Source: Nissolia schottii
Taxonomy: Eukaryota > Streptophyta > Magnoliopsida > Fabales > Fabaceae
Assembly (NCBI GenBank): GCA_003254905.1
Contig: QANU01094918.1
Span: forward strand, 25,407 to 89,406
Direction of reading: 5' to 3'
DNA: 64,000 nucleotides
Shown: positions 12,681-23,520 of the stretch, piece by piece
Layout of the letters: the number at the start of each line of letters is the position of its first letter
How positions within the stretch are numbered: position 1 is the stretch's first letter
Position numbers and translations under genes: made by a program
Notes under the pieces: generated by a model
Database searches by the model: none
What the model saw: only the letters and a program-made list of their open reading frames with translations
What the model was told of the DNA's origin: nothing

Positions 12681-14559
12681 TTTTCTTTGGAATCTCTTAG
12701 TGGATTAGTAATCCTTGTGGGACCTTAGCGGCGTATGAGTAATGTGTCGCTAGAGACCCTTATAGGGTTTTAACTATTAAGAGTTCTATGAGAACTAGCC
12801 TAAGTAATCAGTGGTAAATAGTTAATTGTGACTGAATAAGTAAGGGAAGATCTGGGAATGAACCATATGGTGCTTAGACTTCCGTCAAGGCCAAAATGGT
12901 GACTTTGTGACCTAAGTTCTAAAGGTTTTGTTTGTGGTCCTCAGAGTTTAGAGTTAGGAATATATTTTATAGTTGATGCAAAAGTATTAAATGAGGGAAT
13001 AGTGACCATAAAGTCTTAAACGATATGAGAACGATTTAAGCATGGATGTGCTGTAAGTATAGTTCAAGCTCTGCCTATATTATTAGCAGGAAATGTTATG
13101 ACTATGTTTATTATGTGGATGTTTACTTATGCCAATGTTATGCTTCCTTGCGTCATCTAATGATTATGCTTATGTTTATGTTTATGCATATGTTATTGCC
13201 CATGATCAAGACTATGTTCATGTTTATAATGATGCGTAAGCTATGCCTTGTAATGAGGACTTAAATGATGTAAAGGCTACAAGTAGGCATAAATAAATAT
13301 ATCACAACTCATTATATAAATGTGTTATGCAATTTTTCAAAAGCAAGTGAAAGACAATTTATGTTCTCAATCAAGGCAATATCCATAAGATGTTTTTAAG
13401 GATGAGAAAGATAGATTAGGTCCTCAATTAAGGAATATGCATAATACATTTTTAAATATCGCACTTATAGTGCCAAAACCAACGCAATTATTTGGTTACC
13501 TCTGTTAATGCAGAGGTTGTACGCTGTCTGAAGGGGTCGTAACTTCCAAGTCTAGTGAATGGATATTAATCCAAAAAGAACTTTTCAGCAATACATGTGC
13601 AAAGATTAAAGGTAGGCATCTATTAAGGAGAGATTCCTTTGGGTTAATACAGTTAGCTAGTGACCTTGACCAACCTTGTCGTTGGCTCAAAGGTTGTATG
13701 TCATTGGCCTAGTATAGTTAGCGAGTCATTTCAACCAATGTAAATAATTGGATAAAGACCTAATCAAGTTTATTGTAGTTCACTACCATGGATTGAGCTC
13801 AACTCCTTTATCTCGAATTTGTATGCCCAAGGGTAGTAACCAATCCCTCAGGTGTACTAAAGGGTATAATGTAAAAGAATGGTGCACAAAGAAAATTCAT
13901 AATGTTTTTATGCATGCATCTAATTTATTGCACAAGGTTATGTACTCATTGTTATATATATGTTGTGTGTAAGTGCTAGTTAAAGGAAAGACTACGACTA
14001 ACTAGTAACTGTTTGGGAATAAGACAAGATAATTAAGTAAACCTTATATGTATGATCACTTAGAGGTGGCCCTAACGGCGGAACCCTATGCGAAATCACC
14101 TAGACAGTGCATAGAGATCCACTAAGAAAACTTGTTTTTCTCATACCCTCCACATTTGGTTCTAGGTTTCAATAGAGATTGCGAGGGACATGGAGATCTT
14201 GGACCTGGCCATATCATCTACTAGTTTTGACATTTGTGAGGAGTTGTCTTTTCGAGGGTCATCTTGTGAACCTAGAGATTTTATAAAGAGCATTGTTGCA
14301 ACGGTTTCTACTGCATGTTTTGTATGGCTTAATGTGATCGTTTTTCCTTTACTTTGTAAATTGTTCTCATGATATATGATTTTGCCATTGCCTTTTCTTT
14401 TCGATTTTGACTATGGTATTGTATTTGGGTATATCATGACATTAATGTATTATTTTTAATGATCAATGTATGAGGCTAATCAAATACATAATTATGTACA
14501 TCATGATATATGTTTGTATGTCATTCCACATTGTTATGCACCCTTAAAACTTATTTCTT

Positions 14560-14688
14560 ATCAATATTCCCCCATATTTTCTAAATAAGTATTTAAAAAG
14601 CATAGTCTATAGTTAAGGTAAAGCTAAAATGTGACGAGAGGTGAGCCTTAAGTACGACTTAAGCGTAATTAGCTAGCTAGGGTGTTAC
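14560..14688 (+). mobile_element. 3' end of a large TGTAACATC-family LTR (copy A)
   Basis: ACTTAAGCGTAATTAGCTAG followed by CTAGGGTGTTACA, ending at 14688, is the family's 3' terminus (compare 31330, 47433 and 63289). The matching start is not visible upstream, so this is a truncated or diverged copy. It predates the tandem duplication because the same end is at 21081. Confidence 0.5.
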
Positions 14689-14797
14689 AACACTTCATTT
14701 GAGTAAACTTTCCAATTTGTCTCCAACATTGACTGTGTCGGTCAAGTTCGTCCTTGTCCCTAGATCCTTGATGCTAAGGGCGGATTTGATGTACAAT

Positions 14798-15173
14798 GTA
14801 ACAAGTATAAGAACCTTGGGATAACCACACCCCCAAAATCTAATTATTAGGGTAGGAGAGCTCAAGCCCTTATAAGATCTTCCCATCAAGGTAGCATCCC
14901 GGATGTGAGACTCATTACCTTACCACCCCCTTCGAAAGTCAGAACCCCAACGGCTGCACTCTATAACACATCACTAGACGACGCCTCACTCAATCCCGGC
15001 CAACCCCTCTGTCGGTCAGAACCCTCTACAGGTAGCCCTCTTTAGTTGGTTAGCTCTCAATGAAAGCATCATTTGTAACAAGCATAAGAATCTTGGGAGA
15101 ACCACACTCTAAAAGCTAGCTATTAGGGTGGGAGAGCCCAAGTCCTTGTATGACCTTCCCATCAAGGCATCCC
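14798..15173. repeat. pair of about 100-bp direct repeats (copy A)
   Basis: 14798-14898 and 15075-15173 are similar direct repeats. Both run from a TAACAAG-type start, through CTTGGG, ACCACAC, ATTAGGGT and GGAGAG, to CTTCCCATCAAGG. About 176 bp separate them. Function is unknown. The pair recurs in copy B near 21190-21290 and 21467-21565. Confidence 0.6.
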
Positions 15174-15756
15174 AAGGTGGGACTCGTTATATGAGGATGC
15201 CAGTCTGAGAGACAAATTTACTATTTTCGAAAGCTTTGAGGAAGAACTTGATCGACGCTGCCAACATTAGAAATAAATTTAAAGGTTTACTCGCACTTGA
15301 TTTGACCATCATTGATATTATCAAACCCCGCGAGCTATTTAAATCTATAACTGTCTCGATGTTTTTGTATCATAAGAGCTGAATGAGAATTGTAATTTGA
15401 ATTCTTGTCAGTTGACTTGCTCATTAATCTTTTATTTCGTCATTTGCTTCTCCTCTATATACACTTTAATTTATTACTCTTACATGTCGTCATTCGTACT
15501 AATTAGTTACATATTGAACTAGTTTTTACGTGTGCCATTTTCTTCCCATTGCTCAATTTAACCTCCAATTTTTAAGTAGTTATGTGAAGCGTAAGTAATA
15601 CTTCGTGTATTTATTAACAAATTATTATAAACACATTAAATTCCAACATCTAAAAGTCATATTTTTCACATAATTTAGAGAATTATATCCATCCTTTCTC
15701 TCTCAATCATCGCATCATTACATGTACATTTAACCGCATCGAAACAAATCTCACAT

Positions 15757-15765
15757 TATATAAAC
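15757..15765 (+). promoter_or_regulatory. candidate TATA box, PGG gene copy A
   Basis: TATATAAAC lies about 275 bp upstream of the start codon and is retained in copy B at about 22236. Further downstream a W-box core (TTGACC, 15930-15935) lies about 105 bp before the ATG. No experimental start site is known. Confidence 0.35.
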
Positions 15766-16037
15766 ACAACGAAAGGACAACAAAAAAGACGAGTGTTAAA
15801 AGAAAAAGTTGAGCCAAGTTATGGTATCTTTACAGAGACATGTAAGTCCTAAAACACCGCCTGCAACTAACATCTTCATTTTTAAAATACCGTCCCTGAT
15901 TTTGGCCCTTGTGTGGCAAGTTTCTTGCGTTGACCTATAGCCTATTATATTTGGTGGAAGGTTCGTGGAAAAGACCCCATTTTTTCCATTCACATTTAAT
16001 TAAATTTCCGCTCCGCGCAGTGCATCCTAAAAAAAAA

Positions 16038-16688
16038 ATGGAGCGGAGGTCACTACCAACACATGCCGTTGCCCAGAATGGAGCAAACGGAGGAGCCACA
16101 TCAACGGGTAGCCAATTCACGAGGAACCAGCACCACATGATAAATTGGGTAGAAGAGACGAGAGGCTCCCTAATGATCGTGGCCACGGTCATCGCAACCC
16201 TGACCTTCCAAATTGCGATAAACCCGCCGGGGGGCGTTTGGCAGGCAGACACGAGTAGCCCGCAGCAGGGTTGTGATGTGGGCAGAACGTGCAAGGCTGG
16301 TACTTCTGTGTTAGCCTCTGGGGACACAGAGCAGAAGTTTAAATACGAGATTTTCATACTGTTATGCACCGTATCTTTCTCGGCATCTCAGAGCGTAATC
16401 CTTTTTCTGCTTACTGGATTCCCCCTCCGTAACAGGTTAGTCATGTGGCTGCTGATAATAGTTATGTGCGTCTCAGTGGTTTGTTTGTCAGGGGCCTATG
16501 TAATTTCCATATGGATGGTCATGCACCCCCTTGACAAGACACTGAACCGCATCACTCTGTATTACGCAGCGTTTTGGGGGGTCCTTGTTTCCTTGCTGGG
16601 CTTGGTGCTCTTGTGCCGCTTTTTGTTTTGGCTGGTGAAGCAGTTGTGCCGCCTTTTGTGTTGTTGCTGCTGCAGAAGTGCGCCTTAG
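16038..16688 (+). CDS. PGG-domain four-helix membrane protein, copy A
   Basis: Intact single-exon gene of 216 residues. The N-terminal third is polar. From residue 42 the protein reads RGSLMIVATVIATLTFQIAI and continues NPPGGVWQ (to about 69), which is the PGG domain. In plants that domain normally follows ankyrin repeats in ACD6-like membrane proteins; no ankyrin repeat is present here. Predicted helices are at about 43-62, 106-128, 132-158 and 170-200. The C-terminus is Cys-rich (LCCCCCRSAP), a possible palmitoylation cluster. I chose the ATG at 16038 because it aligns with the only start in copy B; the frame is open 43 codons further upstream, but that part is not conserved. Relative to copy B it has 10 extra residues between helices 1 and 2. 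Probably a membrane protein; the role is unknown, and defence signalling is only suggested by relatives. Confidence 0.85.
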   Translation: MERRSLPTHAVAQNGANGGATSTGSQFTRNQHHMINWVEETRGSLMIVATVIATLTFQIAINPPGGVWQADTSSPQQGCDVGRTCKAGTSVLASGDTEQKFKYEIFILLCTVSFSASQSVILFLLTGFPLRNRLVMWLLIIVMCVSVVCLSGAYVISIWMVMHPLDKTLNRITLYYAAFWGVLVSLLGLVLLCRFLFWLVKQLCRLLCCCCCRSAP

Positions 16689-17130
16689 CTAGCTAGCTGC
16701 TGGATGTCAGCCATGGACGGACTGTTGTATCATAATCAATAGATGCATGTTAAATTTTTTTTAGGTAAGTTTTATACCGCCATACTCACAAATACATGGG
16801 GTCTGTGTGAGATCCACTATGATAGAGTCCATATGAACCTCGCATTTTTGTGATTAAGTTGCCTAGAAAAAGTTGTTATAATGGAATTATTGTTGTTCTT
16901 AGTTTGGGGTCTTCGGTTTTCATCTTGGCCTTTAGCTTCCGTCTCGATTGGGTTTTGGTCGAATACTAGTTGTTAACGAGTGTGCATCTAAGTTTTGCTA
17001 GTCAATTTAGTATCGTATTTTATCTATTTTCAAAGAAAATATTTTCAAAGAAAATATAGCTACGTTATTTGTATACACCAAATCATAAATCTAAATAGAG
17101 TGGTGTTTTTTTGGTTCTTTTGTATCTTTA
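16689..17130. other. 3' flank of PGG gene, copy A
   Basis: Downstream of the stop the sequence has a GCTAGCTAGCTGCTGGATG run shared with copy B. It is followed by non-coding DNA to the duplication junction at 17130/17131. No terminator or polyadenylation site can be assigned with certainty. Confidence 0.5.
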
Positions 17131-20100
17131 AAAGGAATCAACCATGAAAACACAATTTCATAGCCTAGAACTATGAGGCACATATGGCTGAATGCATTCC
17201 CTAAGAAACAACTCATGCAAAAAACTCAATTTTAGGCCAGACCCTCTTCATCAAGGAACCTTAATATCATGCAAGGTTCAATAATTAATCACCATAATAA
17301 AAAGTTTCAAAGCCTAGATACATGAAACACACATGGCCAAAATGCATACTCAAAACCTCACTCATTTAAAGACTCGTTTTCATATAAAACACACTTCATA
17401 AATGAGACTTGGAAAGATGTGAAGATCAAGAATCCATCATCATTTCCTCAAGAAACATAAACCATCATCAAACCCTTCAAAAAGATACTTTAAGACTCAA
17501 AACCTTCACTCTTCATAAAATCATTTTATCAAGAAAAAACATGTGACTAGTAGTCTTAAAGCATCACAAGGAACTAGAATCTACCATTAGTATCACAAGA
17601 AAACTACTAAATCAACTAGACACTTCACAAAACTCTTGTAACACTCAAAGCCCTAACTTTTTGTAGAGACCTTTTTTGAAGAAAGGTTTAAGATGAAATG
17701 GTCTTAGAATCTCATAAGGAACACAAATAAATCATTAGTTCAATATGAAAAACAACCAAACATCAAATCACTTCACAAAGCTCTTCTAAGACTCAATTCT
17801 TTCAAGTCATATAATGTAGAAAATATAAGAGGAATCTCTTAAACTCTCATTAATAGATGGGAAGCTAAATCAAATGTCTACTTGACCATTTTTAGTTCCA
17901 AAGTCAAAACAATGGTGCTGAAATTTTATATTGGAACTACCTTAAATATCAGGGCATAACTTCTTCATCTGAAATCCAAACAAGGAAAAAAATTTATACT
18001 TCATATGGAAGTAAAAGATCTACAACTTTCATGAATACATCTGGAGCTAATTCGAACGTTTTGATCATCACAGAAAGCTAGAAATATTTTGACATTGATT
18101 GGACTCAAAAACACGATGTTCACCCATTGGTCCATTTTGGAAAGGCATAACCCAAATTTATATATATTTAATCATCCAATATCATATTTTTAGTAATCTA
18201 GGTTTTAGTTCAAATTTTAGGACTAGTCTTCTCTTCCCCTCTCTTTCTCTTCTTTTTCTTCCTCTTTATACACACTTGGATTTTGCTTTATGCTTGTAAC
18301 CTTCATTAATGGAGGATTAGATTGAATCTTGTGCAAGGAAAACACCAAGGACCAATTATTTTTTGAGATTTTGATGTATTTATTTATGCAATTCATATTT
18401 AGTTTCTATTCCTCTCTTTTCACACCTCTCACTTAGACTCCTTTGTTGTTTGATTATTGCGCGTCTAATTTGAGCGCTTAATTTATATATGGTAAGATGA
18501 TGTATACTTCATTCATGATTAGGACAAATTTTAGGTTTGTATGTTACTACAATGTATTAATATTAGGGTTTCAATTTGGAGAAAATTAAATAAATTGATT
18601 AATCGAACCTAAATTGGCAAGAGGAGTGGTTTAACGCTCGATCTGGGTTACATTGGTGCAATTTATTCTTAAACTAATCTATATTCATAGGGTTGAGATT
18701 ATGGTTTACTAAGATATAGGTTAGTCAAATCTCTAGTGCAATCGTAACTTGACTAGGATTATTTGCGATTGATTAGGGGATTATCTAGTTAATGAACCAA
18801 CAACTATATGTGAATTGACGTGAGTGACCTATGATAATAGTCCAAAAATATGCAGTCGAATACTTGTGTGGGTAACCTTTAGTTTATTTTTTTCATTATT
18901 TTATTTTCCTTGCAAACCAACAAAATCCCCCTTTTTCTATTGTGTTCATAATTGATTAGCAACATGTCCACATGAGAACGACCTGCGTTGTCTCATTAGA
19001 CTACAAATTTATATTTCTCAATTTTTAATTAATTTGGGTGACTCAAAAATCGATACCAATACCTTAGGGTTTTTTCTTTGGAATCTCTTAGTGGATTAGT
19101 AATCGTTGTGGGACCCTAGCAGCGTATGAGTAATGTGTCGCTAGAGAACCTTATATGGTTTTAACCATTAAGAGTTCTATGAGAACTAGCCTTAGTAATC
19201 GGTGGTAAATAGTTAATTGTCATTGAATTAGTATGGGAAGATCTGGGAATGAACCATATGGTGCTTAGACTTCCGTCAAGGCCAAAATGGTGACTTTGTG
19301 ACCTAAGTTCTAAAGGTTTTGTTTGTGGTCCTCTGAGTTTAGAGTTAGGAACATATTTTATAGTTGATGCAAAAGTATTAAATGAGGGAATAGTGACCAT
19401 AACGTCTTAAACGATATGAGAACGATTTAAGCATGGATGTACTGTAAGTATAGTTCAAGCTCTGCCTATATTATTAGCAGGAAATGTTATGACTATGTTT
19501 ATTATGGGGATGTTTACTTATGCCAATGTTATGCTTCCTTGCGTCATCTAATGATTATGCTTATGTTTATGTTTATGCATATGTTATTTCCCATGATCAT
19601 GACTATGTTCATGTTTATAATGATGCCTAAGCTATGCCTTGTAATGAGGGCTTAAATGATGTAAAGGCTACAAGTATGCATAAATAAATATATCACAACT
19701 CATTATATAAATGTGTTGTGCAATTTTTCAAAAGCAAGTGAAGGACTATTTAAGTCCTCAATCAAGGCAATATCCATAAGACGTTTTTAAGGATGAGAAA
19801 GATAGATGAGGTCCTCAATTAAGGAATATGCATAATACATTTTTAAATATCACACTTATAGTGCCAAAGCCAACGCAATTATTTGGTTACTTCTGTTAAT
19901 GCAGAGGTTGTACGCTGTCTGCAGGGGTCGTAACTTCCAAGTCTATTGGATGGATATTAATCCAAAAAGAACTTTTCAACAATACATGTGTAAAGATTAA
20001 AGGTAGGCATCCATTAAGGAGAGACTCCTTTGGGTTAATGCAGTTAGCTGGTGACCTTGACCAACCTTGTCGTTGGCTCAAAGGTTGTATGTCATTGGTC

Positions 20101-20949
20101 TAGTGTACTTGGCTAGTCACTTCAGCCAATGTAAATAATTGGATAAAAACCTAATCAAGTTTATTGTAGTTCACTACCATGGATTGAGCTCAACTACTTT
20201 ATCTCGAATTTGTATGCCCAAGGGTAATAACCAATCCCTCATGTGTACTAAAGGGTATAATGTAAAAAAATGGTGCACAAAGAAAATCCATAATGTTTTT
20301 ATGCATGCATCTAATTTACTGCACAAGGTTATGTACTCATTGTTATATATATGTTGTGTGTAAGTGTTAGGTTAAAGGAAAGACTAGGACTAACTTGTAA
20401 CTGTTTGGGAATAAGACAAGATAATTAAATAAACCTTATATGTATGATCACTTAGAGGTGGCCCTAATGGCGGAACCCTATGCGACATCACCTAGACAGT
20501 GCATAGAGATCCACTAAGAAAACTTGTTTTTCTGATACCCTCCACATTTGGTTCTAGGTTTCAATAGAGATTGCGAGGCACAAGGAGATCTTGGACCTGA
20601 CCATATCATCTGCTAGTTTTGACATTCGTGAGGAGCTGTCTTTTTGAGGGTCATCTTGTGAGTCTAGAGATTTTATGAAGAGCATTGTTGCAACAGTTTC
20701 TACTGCATGTTTTATATGGCTTAATGTGATCGTTTTTCCTTTACTTAGTAAATTGTTCTCATGATATATGATTCTGCCATTGCCTTTTCTTTTCGATTTT
20801 GACTATGATATTGTATTTGGGTATATCGTGACATTAATGTATTATTTTTAACGATCAATGTATGAGGCTAATCAAATACATAATTATGCACATCATGATA
20901 TATGTTTGTATGTCATTCCACATCTTTATGCACCCTTAAAACTTATCTC

Positions 20950-21081
20950 TTATCAATATTCGCCCATATTTTCTAAATAAGTATTTAAAAAGCATAGTCT
21001 AAAGTTAAGGTAAAGCTAAAATGTGACAAGAAGTGAGCCTTAAGTACAACTTAAGCGTAATTATCTAGCTAGGGTGTTACA
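20950..21081 (+). mobile_element. 3' end of a large TGTAACATC-family LTR (copy B)
   Basis: Duplicate of the terminus at 14688. CTAGCTAGGGTGTTACA ends at 21081 and is followed by ACACTTCATTTGAG, as in copy A. Confidence 0.5.
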
Positions 21082-22398
21082 ACACTTCATTTGAGTAAAC
21101 TTTTCAATTTGTCTCCAACATTGACTGTGTCGGTCAAGTTCGTCCCTGTCCCTAGATCCTTGGTGCTAAGGGCGGATTTGATGTATAATGTAACGAGCAT
21201 AAGAACCTCCGGATAACCACACCCCCAAAATCTAATTATTAGGGTAGGAGAGCTCAAGCCCTTATAAGATCTTCCCATCAAGGTAGCATCCCGAATGTGA
21301 GACTCATTACATTACCACTCCCTTCGAAAGTCAGAAGCCCAACGGCTACACTCTGTAACACTTCACTAGACGACACCTCACTCAATCCCAGCCAACCCCT
21401 CTGTCGGTCAGAACCCTCTACAGGTAGCCCTCTTCAGTTGGTTAGCTCTCAATGAAAGCATCATTTGTAACTAGCATAAGAATCTTGGGAGAACCACACT
21501 CTAAAAGCTAGCTATTAGGGTGGGAGAGCCCAAATCCTTGTATGACCTTCCCATCAAGGCATCCTCCCCAAGGTGGGACTCGTTATATGAGGATGCCAGT
21601 CTGAGAGACAAATTTACTATTTTCGAAAGCTTTGAGGAAGAACTTGATTGACGCTGCCAACATTAGAAATAAATTTAAAGGTTTACTCGCACTTGATTTG
21701 ACAATCATTGACATTATCAAACCCCGCAAGCTAATTAAATCTATAACTGTCTCTTGCTGTTTTTGTATCATAAGAGCTGAATGAGAATTGTAATTTGAAT
21801 TCTTGTCAGTTGACTTGTTCATTTTTTTTTTATTTCGTCATTTGCTTCTCCTCTATATATACTTTAATTTATTACTCTTACATTTCATCATTCGTACTAC
21901 TTAGTTACATATTTAACTAGTTGTTACGTGTGCCATTTTCTTCCCACTGGTCAATTTAACCGCCAATTTTTAAGTAGTTATGTGAAGTGTAAGTAGTACT
22001 TTGTGTATCTATTAACAAATTATTATAAACACATTAAATTCCAACTTCTAAAAGTCATATTTTTCACATAATTTAGAGAATTATATCCATCCTTCCTCTC
22101 TCAATCATCGCATCATTACATGTACATATAACTACTCATATAAAAAAATTATTTATTTATATAGTTATTAAACTATTATATTAAATAAGAGGGAAAAAAA
22201 AACCATGATATTTTATGAGAAACAAATCTCACATTATATAAACACAGTGAAAGGACAATAAAAAAGGCGGGCGTCAAAAGAAAAATTTGAGCCAACAATA
22301 ACGTGCAACTACTGTTTCAAGTCATGGTAATCTTTACAAAGATATGTACGTACTAGAACGCCGTGTAAATATCGGCCCAGATTTTGACCCTTGTGTGG

Positions 22399-22404
22399 CA
22401 CGTG
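22399..22404 (+). promoter_or_regulatory. G-box / ABRE-like CACGTG upstream of PGG copy B
   Basis: GGCACGTGTC lies about 135 bp before the ATG of copy B, followed by a TTGACGTAA element near 22426. In copy A the aligned text is GGCAAGTTTC, so the palindrome is lost there (or was gained here). The CACGTGTC core is a known bZIP/bHLH site; binding here is inferred only. Confidence 0.4.
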
Positions 22405-22535
22405 TCTTGCACTCAAAAGATAAGGTTGACGTAAAGCCTATTATATTTGGTCGAAAGGGCCGCGGAAAATACCCCATTTTTCCATTCACATTTATTTAAA
22501 TTTCTGCTCCGCGCGCGCAGTGCATCCTAAAAAAA

Positions 22536-23156
22536 ATGGAGGGAAGGTCACTACCAACACACGCCGTTGCTCAGAACGGAGCAAACAGAGGAACAACACC
22601 AACGGATAGCCAACTCACGAGGAGCCAGCACCACGTGGTAAATTGGGTAGAAGAGACGAGAGGCTCCCTAATGATCGTGGCCACAGTCACCGCAACCCTG
22701 ACCTTCCAAATCGCGATAAACCCGCCAGGGGGCGTTTGGCAAGCAGACACAAGCCAGCAGCAGGCTGGTACTTCTGTGTTAGCCTCTGGGGACACACAGC
22801 AAAAGTCAAGATACGAGATTTTCATACTGTTATGTACCATATCTTTCTCGGCATCTCAGAGCGTGATCCTCTTTCTGCTCACCGGATTCACCCTCCGTAA
22901 CAGGTTGGTCACGTGGCTGCTGACAGTAGTCATGTGCGTCTCGGTGGTTTGTTTGTCGGGGGCCTACGTAATTTCGATGTTGATGGTCATGCACCCGCTT
23001 GACAAGACACTGAGCCGCATCACTCAGTATTACACAGTGTTTTGGGGGGGCCTTGTTTGCTTGCTGGGCTTGGTGCTCCTGTGGCGCTTTTTGTTTTGGC
23101 TGGTGAAGCGGTTGTGCCGCCTTTTATGTTGCTGCTGCTGCAGAGGTGCGCCTTAG
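22536..23156 (+). CDS. PGG-domain four-helix membrane protein, copy B
   Basis: Intact single-exon paralogue of the gene at 16038, 206 residues. The same order of parts is present: polar N-terminus, PGG domain (RGSLMIVATVTATLTFQIAI then NPPGGVWQ, about residues 42-69), three further membrane helices and a Cys-rich tail (LCCCCCRGAP). It lacks 10 residues after the PGG motif (TSQQQAGTSV against a longer Cys-containing segment in copy A), so two cysteines of copy A's first loop are missing. Both genes keep open frames, and many differences are conservative, which argues that both are or were recently functional. No introns or ankyrin repeats. Expected at a cellular membrane; function unknown. Confidence 0.85.
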   Translation: MEGRSLPTHAVAQNGANRGTTPTDSQLTRSQHHVVNWVEETRGSLMIVATVTATLTFQIAINPPGGVWQADTSQQQAGTSVLASGDTQQKSRYEIFILLCTISFSASQSVILFLLTGFTLRNRLVTWLLTVVMCVSVVCLSGAYVISMLMVMHPLDKTLSRITQYYTVFWGGLVCLLGLVLLWRFLFWLVKRLCRLLCCCCCRGAP

Positions 23157-23520
23157 CTAGCTAGCTAGCTGCTGGATGTCAAGCCATTGGCGGACTCTTG
23201 TGTCATGATCAATAGATGCATTGGCGGACTCTTAGATGTCATGATCAATAACTGGTTGTCTAAAAGAAGTTGTTATAATGGGATTATTGTTCTTAGTGTG
23301 TGGGGGTCTTCGGTTTTCATTTTGGCCTTTAGCTTCCGTCTCGATTGGGTTTTGGTCGAAAATACTTGTACTAGTTGTTAACGAGTGTGCATCTAAGTAT
23401 TGCTAGTCAATTTAATATCATATTTTATCTATTTTCAAAGAAAATATGGCTACATTATTTGTATGCACCAAATCATAAATCTAAATAGAGTAATGTTTTT
23501 TTTGTTCTTTTGTATCTTTA

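Larger units (their letters stand above)
10745..17130. repeat. tandem duplication, copy A (about 6.39 kb)
   Basis: Sequence from AAAGGAATCAAC at 10745 is repeated in the same orientation from 17131. Copy A ends TGTATCTTTA at 17130, which is also the end of copy B at 23520, so the two units abut directly. The unit holds an LTR-like stretch (about 11500-12680), an LTR 3' end (to 14688), an internal 100-bp direct repeat and the PGG-domain gene. Similarity is high throughout, with scattered substitutions and small indels, which implies one fairly recent unequal crossover or replication slip. Confidence 0.9.
17131..23520. repeat. tandem duplication, copy B (about 6.39 kb)
   Basis: Second direct copy of the unit described at 10745-17130. 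It keeps every landmark: the LTR-like stretch (about 17880-19060), the LTR 3' end at 21081, the paired 100-bp repeats and the PGG gene. The most visible differences are in the gene's upstream region, where about 90 bp of AT-rich sequence at roughly 22126-22215 is absent from copy A. Confidence 0.9.

Noticed and set aside
13046..13264. 72-residue frame repeated in both duplication copies (also 19437-19655)
   Set aside because: Met/Tyr-rich low-complexity text from a TATG-rich run; repeated only because the whole unit is duplicated.
15909..16037. Upstream 43-codon extension of PGG copy A
   Set aside because: Copy B has no matching open extension, and the ATG at 16038 is the shared start.
15935..16369. 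144-residue minus-strand frame
   Set aside because: Shadow of the PGG gene on the other strand; the equivalent in copy B is shorter and has different limits.
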